From Gammaproteobacteria bacterium (lineage in GTDB: Bacteria > Pseudomonadota > Gammaproteobacteria > Xanthomonadales > Marinicellaceae), in NCBI GenBank assembly GCA_030426065.1, contig JAUHZH010000145.1:1-6164 (forward strand): 6,164 nt of DNA, read 5' to 3'. The translations under genes and the position numbers were made by a program. Below, one piece after another: positions 1-6,164 of the stretch; the stretch's first letter is position 1, and the number at the start of each line of letters is the position of its first letter. The notes beneath the pieces were generated by a model, which was not told where the DNA came from, did no database searches, and worked only from the letters and a program-made list of their open reading frames with translations.

Positions 1-1006
1 TGCTTATTCAACCTTGTCACAATTGGGTTATATGACTGTTGCACTGGGTGTTTCTGCATATTCGGCGGCCATTTTTCACCTGATGACCCATGCGTTTTTC
101 AAAGCCCTGTTGTTCCTGGGCGCAGGTTCGGTGATCATTGCCATGCACCACAAACAAGACATGCAGGAAATGGGTGGCTTGCGGAAATACATGCCCATCA
201 CATTCATCACCGGTTGGATAGGCACCTTGGCCTTAACTGGCTTTCCAGGGTTTTCTGGGTTCTTTTCAAAAGACGTGATCATTGAAGCGACGCACATGTC
301 AGACCGTTGGGGTTCTGGTGTGGCTTATGTCGCGGTCCTGTTGGGCGTTTTTGTCACTGCTTTGTACAGTTACCGTTTGTTGTATTTAACTTTCCATGGC
401 AAAGAACGCATGGACAAGCACACCAAAGACCATTTGCATGAGTCTCCATGGGTGGTGACCTTGCCTTTGGTGCTTTTGGCGGTGCCTTCAATTTTTATTG
501 GGTGGATGGCCATTGAACCGATGCTTTTTGGCGACTTTCTGGCCGGTGCTTTGCACGTCAACCCGGAAAACGATGTGATCAAACAAATAGGTTTGTATGT
601 CTTCAAAGACGGACCGGGCGCATTCGCACTGCATGGTTTCATCACACCCGCTTTCTGGTTGGCTGTGGCTGGTTTTGCAGTTGCCACTTATGTTTACATG
701 AAAAAACCTGCTTTGGCCGGTCAGATCAAGAAACAGCTGGCGCCATTGGCTCGGGTACTCGAAAACAAATATTACTTCGATGATTTCAATCAAAAGTACA
801 TTGCCGGAGGCAGTGTCAAATTGGGCGAATGGTTATGGAAATGGTCTGACTCCAAATTGATTGATGGCATGATCGTCAATGGCCTGGCCAAAGTCGTCAA
901 TGCGTTCTCACGCATGTTCCGTTCATTGCAGTCAGGATACGTTTATCACTATGCCTTGGTCATGGTGGTCAGCGTGATTGTCTTCATTGGTTTGTACATT
1001 TTTTAA
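1..1006 (+). CDS. nuoL: NADH-quinone oxidoreductase subunit L (complex I), C-terminal half, 5'-truncated by window edge
   Basis: Antiporter-like membrane subunit at the far end of the respiratory complex I membrane arm. It takes part in proton translocation coupled to NADH:quinone electron transfer. The first complete codon is at base 2 and 334 residues are visible, roughly the second half of a usual 610-680 aa NuoL. The fragment opens with AYSTLSQLGYM (residues 1-11), the family signature in the antiporter core. FHLMTHAFFKALLFL (25-39) follows, with the conserved His26, His30 and Lys34 of the proton channel. Then come HHKQDM (49-54), MGGLRKYMP (57-65) and GFFSKD (86-91) with the channel lysine Lys90. 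The C-terminal part has an amphipathic stretch fitting the long lateral helix, then SGYVYHYA and a final membrane helix (about 318-334) ending at TAA. A TTG at base 14 is an internal leucine codon, not a start. nuoM follows within 9 bases, as in standard nuo operons. Identity is very secure; only the 5' end is missing. Confidence 0.98.
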   Translation, partial: AYSTLSQLGYMTVALGVSAYSAAIFHLMTHAFFKALLFLGAGSVIIAMHHKQDMQEMGGLRKYMPITFITGWIGTLALTGFPGFSGFFSKDVIIEATHMSDRWGSGVAYVAVLLGVFVTALYSYRLLYLTFHGKERMDKHTKDHLHESPWVVTLPLVLLAVPSIFIGWMAIEPMLFGDFLAGALHVNPENDVIKQIGLYVFKDGPGAFALHGFITPAFWLAVAGFAVATYVYMKKPALAGQIKKQLAPLARVLENKYYFDDFNQKYIAGGSVKLGEWLWKWSDSKLIDGMIVNGLAKVVNAFSRMFRSLQSGYVYHYALVMVVSVIVFIGLYIF

Positions 1007-1010
1007 AGGG
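1005..1010 (+). promoter_or_regulatory. Shine-Dalgarno site for nuoM
   Basis: AAAGGG overlaps the nuoL TAA stop. It lies 5 bases before ATG 1016 and 8 bases before ATG 1019. The upstream GTG at 1013 would leave only 2 bases of spacing, so this site argues against GTG as the start. Confidence 0.6.
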
Positions 1011-1015
1011 CAGTG

Positions 1016-2524
1016 ATGATGTTTGAAGGATCTTTGTTGAGTGTCTTGATTTGGTTGCCCATATTGGGTGGTTTGTTGTTGTTGCCCTTGGGGCACGGCA
1101 GGGCCCAATTTGTCAAAGTGTGTGCATTGTTGGTTTCACTGTTGACGTTTTTGCTGAGCATTCCTTTGTGGACGGGGTTTGATGCCAGCACGGCTGCGCT
1201 ACAATTTGTCGAAAAGACGGTTTGGATTGACGCCCTCAACATCCATTACCATTTGGGTATTGATGGGATTGCATTGCCATTGATTGTTTTGACCACGTTC
1301 ATCACCGTTTTGATTGTCTTGGCAGGGTGGCAAGTCATCAAAAAGAACATCCATCAGTACATGGCGGCCTTTTTGATTCTCGAAGGCATGATGGTGGGCG
1401 TCTTTTCCGCCCAAGATGCGTTGATGTTTTATATTTTCTTCGAGGCCATGTTGATTCCGATGTTTGTCATCATCGGCATCTGGGGTGGTCCGAATCGAAT
1501 CTACGCCACCATCAAGTTTTTCTTGTACACCTTCCTGGGGTCGGTGTTCATGTTGATCGGCTTGATTTATATGTTCATGAAAAGCGGCAGTTGGAATTTA
1601 ACTGATCTGGCCAACTTGCCACTGTCTATGACTGAGCAGACTTGGTTGTTTTTTGCCTTTTTGGCTGCTTTTGCTGTCAAAATCCCGATGTTTCCGGTTC
1701 ACACTTGGTTACCCGATGCCCACGTGGAAGCACCCACCGGTGGTTCTGTGGTGCTGGCGGCCATCATGTTGAAAATCGGTGGTTATGGGTTCTTGCGTTT
1801 TTCTCTGCCCATCACGCCAGATGCGTCCAGTGAATACACTTGGTTGTTGGTCACTTTGTCTTTGATTGCTGTGGTGTACATTGGATTGGTTGCCATGGTT
1901 CAAAAAGACATGAAGAAACTGATTGCATACTCATCCATTTCGCACATGGGTTTTGTGACTTTGGGTTTGTTCTTGGTGTTTTGGTTGGTGAAGTCTGGTG
2001 GCAACAGCAATCTGGCAGTCGAAGGTGCCATGGTTCAAATGATTTCGCATGGTTTCATATCGGCAGCGATGTTTTTGTGTGTGGGCGTTTTGTATGACCG
2101 TTTGCATTCTCGAATGATCAGGGATTACGGCGGCGTGGTTAATACCATGCCTTGGTTCGGTGCCTTTTTCGTGTTTTTTGCGATGGCCAATTCAGGCTTG
2201 CCAGGAACTTCAGGGTTTGTTGGTGAATTCATGGTTATATTGGCCAGTTTCCAAGCCAACTTCTGGGTGGCCTTTTTGGCTGCGGTGACTTTGATTGTGG
2301 GAGCGGCTTATTCTTTGTGGATGGTCAAACGGGTGGTCTTTGGCTCCATCAGCAATGACGCAGTGGCCAATTTAACTGATGTCACCTCAAGGGAGTTTTT
2401 CATTTTGGCGGTGTTGGCATTGATGGTGTTGTTGGTGGGTGTATGGCCTGAACCATTGATTGAGGTGATGCGTGCTTCAGTCCAACAGGTGATCGAACAT
2501 ATTTCAGTGAGTAAGGTGATTTAA
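1016..2524 (+). CDS. nuoM: NADH-quinone oxidoreductase subunit M (complex I)
   Basis: Central antiporter-like subunit of the complex I proton-pumping arm, an inner-membrane protein with many predicted helices. From the ATG at 1016 it is 502 aa, matching the usual length of about 500-510. Visible family residues (this numbering) are Glu143 in FFEAMLIPMF, Lys222 in AVKIPMFPVHTWLPDAH, Lys253 in MLKIGGYGFLRF, His345 in MISHGF and Glu404 in GFVGEF. These correspond to the glutamate, lysine and histidine residues of the proton path in E. coli NuoM. The antiporter core motif AYSSISHMGF lies at about 304-313. Three in-frame start codons stand in a row (GTG 1013, ATG 1016, ATG 1019). ATG 1016 or 1019 is favoured by spacing from the AAAGGG site, and the choice changes the protein by one or two residues. 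Leucine is mostly TTG. It lies between nuoL (9 bases upstream) and nuoN (1 base downstream). No lesion or missing key residue is seen. Confidence 0.97.
   Translation: MMFEGSLLSVLIWLPILGGLLLLPLGHGRAQFVKVCALLVSLLTFLLSIPLWTGFDASTAALQFVEKTVWIDALNIHYHLGIDGIALPLIVLTTFITVLIVLAGWQVIKKNIHQYMAAFLILEGMMVGVFSAQDALMFYIFFEAMLIPMFVIIGIWGGPNRIYATIKFFLYTFLGSVFMLIGLIYMFMKSGSWNLTDLANLPLSMTEQTWLFFAFLAAFAVKIPMFPVHTWLPDAHVEAPTGGSVVLAAIMLKIGGYGFLRFSLPITPDASSEYTWLLVTLSLIAVVYIGLVAMVQKDMKKLIAYSSISHMGFVTLGLFLVFWLVKSGGNSNLAVEGAMVQMISHGFISAAMFLCVGVLYDRLHSRMIRDYGGVVNTMPWFGAFFVFFAMANSGLPGTSGFVGEFMVILASFQANFWVAFLAAVTLIVGAAYSLWMVKRVVFGSISNDAVANLTDVTSREFFILAVLALMVLLVGVWPEPLIEVMRASVQQVIEHISVSKVI
2513..2518 (+). promoter_or_regulatory. 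Shine-Dalgarno site for nuoN
   Basis: AAGGTG lies inside the last codons of nuoM, 7 bases before the nuoN ATG at 2526. Its position explains how nuoN can start one base after the nuoM stop, and it supports tightly linked translation of the two subunits. Confidence 0.6.
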
Positions 2525-2525
2525 G

Positions 2526-3971
2526 ATGTTTTCATGGTCTGAACTGATTCCGGCGTTACCGGAAATTTTTATGTTAACCATGGCCTGTGTCGTCTTGGTT
2601 GCTGGGTTGTTTACTGATCGGTCCAAAGGTGGATTCTTGATGTTCCTGTCGGTATTGACAGTTATATTCGCGGCTGTATTGACTGTCAAGGACCACACCG
2701 GCGGTGCCACGCTCAACAGCCAACTGTTGTTCAATGAGACGTTCATCAGAGATGGTTTTGGTGATGTGTTGAAATTGACAGTCTACTTGTTGATGATTCC
2801 GGTGTTCTTTTACGCCAAGCAGTATTTAAGGCAACACGACACCATGTCTGGCGAGTATTTCTCACTGCTGTTGTTTGCCACCTTGGGCATCATGGTGATG
2901 ATATCTGGATACAACTTGATTGCTTTGTATCTGGGTTTGGAGTTATTGGCATTGTGTTCATATGCTTTGGTTGCTTATCACCGAAAAGACGTGAAAAGCA
3001 ACGAAGCAGCCATGAAGTATTTCATTTTGGGCGCTTTGGCTTCTGGCATGCTGCTGTATGGCATGTCATTGGTGTATGGTGCGGTGGGGTCGTTGCAATT
3101 GAATGAGATTTCGCAAGCCATCGCCAGCCAAGACAATGATTTGTTCTTGACCTTGGGTTTGATTTTTATCATCGTTGGGATCGCTTTTAAACTCGGTGCA
3201 GCCCCGTTCCATATGTGGGTACCAGATGTGTATGAAGGCGCACCCACTGCCACCACATTGTTCATCGCATCGGCACCCAAAATTGCCGCATTTGCTTTGG
3301 CTGTCCGCATATTGGGGCAAGGCATGGATGTCTTGATGATTCATTGGCAATCCATGTTGGCCACTTTGGCCATCGTATCTATCATCATTGGTAATTTGTT
3401 TGCTTTGCAACAGACTAACTTGAAACGACTGTTTGCTTATTCAACCATTGGCCACATTGGCTTCATGTTGTTGGGTCTGGTCGGTGGACAAGAAGGCTAT
3501 GCCGCTTCCATGTTTTACATCATCGTTTATACTGTGATGGCCGTGGGTGGCTTTGGCATGATAGTGTTGTTGTCACGCAAAGGCTATGAAGCCGATCAAA
3601 TCAGTGACTTCAAAGGTTTGAATCAACGCAATGGCTGGTATGCATTCATGATGTTGTTGCTGGTGGCTTCCATGGCGGGATTCCCTCCACTGATTGGCTT
3701 TTTCTCTAAATTGTATGTGTTGAAAGCCGTGGTTGACCAGGGTCACATTTGGTTGGCTGTGATTGCTGTGGTATTTGCGGTGATTGGCGCCTTCTATTAC
3801 CTGCGTTTGATTAAAGTCATGTATTTTGAAGAATCAGACACCGATCACGCCATTGATGCCAATGTTGACGTCAAAACAGTTTTGAGCATCAATGCTTTGG
3901 CTCAATTGGGTTTATTGGTCATTTTGCCGGCCTTGTTTAATTATTGTATTCAAGTGACCCAAGCAATTTGA
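2526..3971 (+). CDS. nuoN: NADH-quinone oxidoreductase subunit N (complex I)
   Basis: Third antiporter-like subunit of the complex I membrane arm, the one closest to the quinone-binding end of the three. It is 481 aa, close to the 485 aa of E. coli NuoN, with a typical N terminus (MFSWSELIPALPEIFML). Visible features are Glu139 in YLGLELLALCSYALVAYHR, Lys164 in AAMKYFILGA, and Lys222 and His229 in FKLGAAPFHMWVPDVYEGAP. Lys252 follows in SAPKIAAF, AYSTIGHIGF lies at 304-313, and GFFSKLYVL contains Lys395, which is lysine in NuoN where NuoM has glutamate. These are the expected proton-channel residues. The start follows the nuoM TAA by one base, with a good ribosome site. It is the last nuo gene here, as in the common nuoA-N order. 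Its TGA stop lies within a candidate promoter for purE. No frameshift or truncation is visible. Confidence 0.97.
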   Translation: MFSWSELIPALPEIFMLTMACVVLVAGLFTDRSKGGFLMFLSVLTVIFAAVLTVKDHTGGATLNSQLLFNETFIRDGFGDVLKLTVYLLMIPVFFYAKQYLRQHDTMSGEYFSLLLFATLGIMVMISGYNLIALYLGLELLALCSYALVAYHRKDVKSNEAAMKYFILGALASGMLLYGMSLVYGAVGSLQLNEISQAIASQDNDLFLTLGLIFIIVGIAFKLGAAPFHMWVPDVYEGAPTATTLFIASAPKIAAFALAVRILGQGMDVLMIHWQSMLATLAIVSIIIGNLFALQQTNLKRLFAYSTIGHIGFMLLGLVGGQEGYAASMFYIIVYTVMAVGGFGMIVLLSRKGYEADQISDFKGLNQRNGWYAFMMLLLVASMAGFPPLIGFFSKLYVLKAVVDQGHIWLAVIAVVFAVIGAFYYLRLIKVMYFEESDTDHAIDANVDVKTVLSINALAQLGLLVILPALFNYCIQVTQAI

Positions 3972-3977
3972 TAAAAT
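3949..3977 (+). promoter_or_regulatory. Candidate extended -10 promoter for purEK
   Basis: TGATAAAAT at 3969-3977 matches the sigma70 extended -10 pattern TGnTATAAT with one mismatch; the hexamer is TAAAAT at 3972-3977. With a 17-base spacer the -35 position is TTCAAG (3949-3954), only three of six matches to TTGACA, so activity would rest on the extended -10. The predicted start point, about 7 bases past the hexamer, is A3984, the first base of the purE ATG. No PurR-like palindrome (ACGCAAACG type) is visible nearby. The call rests on motif match only. Confidence 0.45.
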
Positions 3978-3983
3978 TCCACC

Positions 3984-4481
3984 ATGAGTGAAACTAAACC
4001 CAAAGTCGGATTGATCATGGGGTCCAAATCAGATTGGGCAACCATGGTGTATTGTGCTGACTTACTGAAATCATTGCGCGTGCCATTTGAACAACAAGTG
4101 GTGTCTGCACACCGAACACCTGATTTGATGTTCAATTACGCCAACGAAGCCAAATCACGCGGATTACAAGTGATCATTGCAGCTGCCGGTGGCGCTGCCC
4201 ATTTACCAGGCATGGTGGCGGCGAAAACACCTCTGCCAGTGATTGGCGTTCCCATCAAGTCAAGAACCTTGAATGGTGTTGACTCACTGTTATCGATTGC
4301 TCAAATGCCAGCCGGAATTCCCGTACTGACCATGAGCATTGGTGATGCAGGTGCCAAAAATGCCGCCTTGTCAGCAGCTGCTATTTTGGCCAATCACGAC
4401 AAAGACATTGCCGATGCTTTGGATGCATTCCGCAATGAACAAACCCAAAATGTTTTGGATAACCCCAACCCCGCATCATGA
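3984..4481 (+). CDS. purE: N5-carboxyaminoimidazole ribonucleotide mutase (class I PurE)
   Basis: Cytoplasmic enzyme of de novo purine synthesis. It moves the carboxyl group of N5-CAIR, made by PurK, to carbon 4 to give CAIR. The 165 aa length fits bacterial class I PurE (E. coli 169 aa). The phosphate/substrate loop MGSKSDWATM is at 12-21. SAHRTP at 41-46 carries the catalytic His43. The glycine-rich AAAGGAAHLPGM is at 66-77, and the VDSLLSIAQMPAGIPV and DAGAKNAALSAA stretches also match the family. Presence of purK next door supports the mutase (class I) role rather than the direct AIR carboxylase of class II. The ATG at 3984 is 12 bases after nuoN and has no Shine-Dalgarno sequence; the residues after it align with known PurE N termini. 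Its TGA overlaps the purK ATG by four bases. An extended -10 element lies just upstream, so leaderless translation is possible. Confidence 0.97.
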   Translation: MSETKPKVGLIMGSKSDWATMVYCADLLKSLRVPFEQQVVSAHRTPDLMFNYANEAKSRGLQVIIAAAGGAAHLPGMVAAKTPLPVIGVPIKSRTLNGVDSLLSIAQMPAGIPVLTMSIGDAGAKNAALSAAAILANHDKDIADALDAFRNEQTQNVLDNPNPAS

Positions 4482-5581
4482 ATAACACCACCATTGGCAT
4501 TTTAGGCGGCGGTCAACTGGCCAGAATGATGGCTTTGGCTGGCTATCCCTTGGGTTTAGAGTTTGTCTTCTATGACCCGACTGCAGATGCTTGTGCAGGT
4601 CAAGTGGGCGAACTGATGGTCGCTGATTACCACAACGAACTTGCATTGGAAGAGTTCTGTAAAAAAGTCGATGTGGTGACATTGGATTTTGAAAACGTGC
4701 CGGTTGATGCTTTGCGATACGTTGAAAAACGTAAGCCAGTGTTCCCCAGCCCCGATGTTCTTGAAATTGCCCAAGATCGCTTGACTGAAAAGAGTTTCTG
4801 TCTGGAACATGGCATCCCAACCACAGCTTTTGAGGTGGTGAACAGCCGTTCAGAACTGATGTTTGCAGCCAAGAAATTCGACTATGATGCCATCTTGAAA
4901 ACACGCCGCATGGGCTATGATGGCAAAGGGCAGTTCAGAATCAATGGTCAAGATTCGATCAACCAAATCCCAGATGACATTTTCGAAGTGCCCTTGATTT
5001 TGGAACAACGCATTGATTTTGTTAGGGAAGTTTCGGTCATTGTGGCGCGCAATGCCAGGGGCGAAGTGACGACTTGGCCTTTGTGTGAAAACAAACACAA
5101 GAACGGCATATTAACCACATCCATCGTGCCCGCCAAAAGCAGTGACTTGGATGGACAAACAGAACAACATGCCATTGATTTGGCACACGCCCTGAGTTAT
5201 GTGGGTGTGTTGGTTGTTGAATTTTTCCAAACCGACACGGCGGTGATGGTCAATGAGATGGCACCCAGGGTTCACAATTCTGGTCACTGGAGCATCGAAG
5301 GCTCTCACACATCACAATTTGAAAACCACTTGCGCGCGGGACTGGGTTTACCCATGGGTTCTACCGCCATGAAGAATGGCATGGCCGCCATGTTGAATTG
5401 GATTGGGGCTTTCCCAGATAACGTCTTGTCCATCAATGAAGAGCATTTGTACTGGCACTTGTATGGCAAAGAACCCAGGGCTGGGCGTAAAATTGGCCAT
5501 TCAACCTTGTTGGCATCTGATCCTCAAAAATTGCACGATCGCATCGTTAATCTGGTCAAGAAACTCGGCGTACAATTGTAG
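4478..5581 (+). CDS. purK: N5-carboxyaminoimidazole ribonucleotide synthase (ATP-grasp)
   Basis: Uses ATP and bicarbonate to carboxylate AIR to N5-CAIR, the substrate of PurE; cytoplasmic. At 367 aa it fits the usual 355-380. The N-terminal pre-ATP-grasp fold starts with IGILGGGQLARMM (6-18), followed by TLDFENV (68-74) and the region before DRLTEKSF (100-107). The ATP-grasp domain shows ILKTRRMGYDGKGQF (139-153), EQRIDFVREVSV (176-187) and VNEMAPRVHNSGHW (258-271), whose Glu260 and Asn267 are expected metal/ATP-site residues. SQFENHLRA follows at 279-287. The C-terminal domain has YGKEPRAGRKIGH (329-341), matching the PurK family pattern. The start ATG shares the ATGA overlap with the end of purE. 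No good ribosome site precedes it, so translation is probably coupled to purE. No missing key residue is seen. Confidence 0.97.
   Translation: MNNTTIGILGGGQLARMMALAGYPLGLEFVFYDPTADACAGQVGELMVADYHNELALEEFCKKVDVVTLDFENVPVDALRYVEKRKPVFPSPDVLEIAQDRLTEKSFCLEHGIPTTAFEVVNSRSELMFAAKKFDYDAILKTRRMGYDGKGQFRINGQDSINQIPDDIFEVPLILEQRIDFVREVSVIVARNARGEVTTWPLCENKHKNGILTTSIVPAKSSDLDGQTEQHAIDLAHALSYVGVLVVEFFQTDTAVMVNEMAPRVHNSGHWSIEGSHTSQFENHLRAGLGLPMGSTAMKNGMAAMLNWIGAFPDNVLSINEEHLYWHLYGKEPRAGRKIGHSTLLASDPQKLHDRIVNLVKKLGVQL
5547..5576 (+). promoter_or_regulatory. Weak candidate promoter for hemA
   Basis: TACAAT at 5571-5576 differs from the -10 consensus TATAAT at one base. TTAATC at 5547-5552 is a poor -35 (three of six) at 18 bases spacing. 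The predicted start near 5583 would give a leader of about 22 bases containing the hemA ribosome site. It lies inside the purK 3' end. hemA may instead depend on read-through from purEK. Confidence 0.22.
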
Positions 5582-5593
5582 TTTTAAGTCATT

Positions 5594-5598
5594 GGGGT
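5594..5598 (+). promoter_or_regulatory. Shine-Dalgarno-like site supporting the hemA GTG start
   Basis: GGGGT lies 7 bases before GTG 5606 in the 24-base gap after purK. The spacing is suitable, and together with the protein alignment it selects the GTG as start. No ATG is available upstream in this frame before the TAA at 5585. Confidence 0.5.
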
Positions 5599-5605
5599 CA
5601 ACAAC

Positions 5606-6164
5606 GTGCCTGTTTGTGTCATCGGTATCAATCACAAGACTGCCCAAATGGCGGATCGTGAGCACCACACAGTGGCAGAGCACGACTACACCCATGCCAT
5701 AGAAAAACTGTGCCAGCACCCACACATTGATGCCGCTGCCATCATCAGCACGTGTAACCGCACGGAATACTACATGGTGCTCCAAGAGTCTGCCTCATGG
5801 CAACAAACGGTCAAGGAATCTTTGGGGCTGGATCACCAGGATGAGCAGTACTATCATCGTTTGAATGGTGAATGTGCATCTCACTTGTTTGCGGTGACAG
5901 CAGGCATTGATTCATTGGTGGTGGGTGAAACACAAATCCAAGGACAAGTGAAAAGGGCTTACGAAGCCGCCACTCAGGTTTCAACCAACAGCGAGCTCAA
6001 TCAATTGTTCCAGATGGCTTTCAAATCAGCCAAAGCCGTCAGGTCTGACACAGAAATAGGCAAAAATCCCGTTTCAGTGGCTCACACTGCTGTCCAATTG
6101 AGCCGACAGATCTTCGGTGCATTGTCTGAGCAAAAAGTTTTGATTGTGGGTGCGGGAGAAACCG
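5606..6164 (+). CDS. hemA: Glutamyl-tRNA reductase, N-terminal part, 3'-truncated by window edge
   Basis: NADPH-dependent reduction of glutamyl-tRNA(Glu) to glutamate-1-semialdehyde, the first committed step of C5-pathway heme and tetrapyrrole synthesis; cytoplasmic. The visible 186 residues are a little under half of the usual 415-425. Motifs read from the sequence are VIGINHKTA (5-13), STCNRTEYY (48-56) with the catalytic thiol Cys50, and HLFAVTAGIDSLVVGETQI (93-111) with the conserved His93. QVKRAY (114-119) follows, then FKSAKAVRSDTEIG (139-152) and VSVA (156-159). VLIVGAGET (178-186) opens the NADPH-binding domain just as the window ends. The GTG at 5606 is chosen because the GINHKT block begins only a few codons later. 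The next ATG (5648) would delete that block, and an in-frame TAA at 5585 limits extension. The gene lies 24 bases after purK on the same strand, so co-transcription is plausible. KTAQ replaces the common KTAP, a minor change. Confidence 0.96.
   Translation, partial: MPVCVIGINHKTAQMADREHHTVAEHDYTHAIEKLCQHPHIDAAAIISTCNRTEYYMVLQESASWQQTVKESLGLDHQDEQYYHRLNGECASHLFAVTAGIDSLVVGETQIQGQVKRAYEAATQVSTNSELNQLFQMAFKSAKAVRSDTEIGKNPVSVAHTAVQLSRQIFGALSEQKVLIVGAGET

Noticed and set aside
14..16. TTG as a start codon for a shorter nuoL
   Set aside because: The frame is open to the window edge and the codons before it encode AYST of the conserved AYSTLSQLGYM motif, so it is an internal leucine.
1327..2097. 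Several + strand alternative-frame open frames inside nuoM
   Set aside because: The histidine-, cysteine- and tryptophan-rich translations are typical of shifted reading of TTG-rich membrane-protein DNA, and nuoM itself is intact.
2978..3410. Two overlapping reverse-strand frames of about 115 codons opposite nuoN
   Set aside because: They mirror the hydrophobic nuoN coding sequence, share the same DNA in different frames and show no family motif.
3972..3983. Transcription terminator after nuoN
   Set aside because: No stem-loop with a T tract is present in the 12-base gap or the adjacent coding ends.
4476..4904. Reverse-strand open frame of 142 codons opposite purK
   Set aside because: It lies wholly opposite a well-supported purK, has no recognisable domain and no visible ribosome site, and looks like a shadow frame.
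5582..5605. Terminator or riboswitch in the purK-hemA gap
   Set aside because: The gap is only 24 bases, with no inverted repeat followed by a T run and no room for a riboswitch.
1..6164. Undescribed system, mobile element, CRISPR array, tRNA or other RNA gene
   Set aside because: The window is filled end to end by six recognised housekeeping genes. No direct-repeat array, terminal inverted repeats, transposase or integrase frame, or tRNA-like fold was seen.

Overview
The window is an ordinary, compact, bacterial chromosomal segment with every gene on the + strand and almost no intergenic DNA. It holds the 3' half of nuoL, complete nuoM, nuoN, purE and purK, and the 5' part of hemA. Protein motifs and the proton-pumping NuoL/M/N set point to a respiring Gram-negative bacterium. 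The NuoL, PurE and HemA motifs look proteobacterial, most likely gammaproteobacterial, but I cannot name a genus from the sequence alone. Base composition is roughly balanced. Leucine is encoded mainly by TTG in the nuo genes (19 of the first 23 leucines of nuoM).

Layout: positions 1-3971 are the distal end of a respiratory complex I (nuo) operon. nuoL ends at 1006, nuoM runs 1016-2524 and nuoN runs 2526-3971, with gaps of only 1-9 bases and good Shine-Dalgarno sites before nuoM and nuoN. These three genes encode the antiporter-like membrane subunits that form the proton-translocating arm. Positions 3984-5581 hold purE and purK, joined by a 4-base ATGA overlap. They encode the two-step conversion of AIR to CAIR in purine biosynthesis. 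Position 5606 to the window end is the start of hemA (glutamyl-tRNA reductase, first committed step of C5 tetrapyrrole synthesis), beginning with GTG.

Regulation: no terminator-like hairpin is visible between nuoN and purE or between purK and hemA, so read-through is possible. The most noticeable regulatory signal is an extended -10 element (TGATAAAAT) that contains the nuoN stop codon. Its predicted start point falls at or within three bases of the purE ATG, which has no Shine-Dalgarno sequence, so purEK may be expressed from a leaderless mRNA. A weaker candidate promoter overlaps the end of purK ahead of hemA.

I found no mobile elements, CRISPR arrays, RNA genes or undescribed systems. No stretch longer than about 25 bases lacks a gene. 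The findings are therefore modest: a possible leaderless promoter, gene-order linkage, start-codon questions and codon bias.
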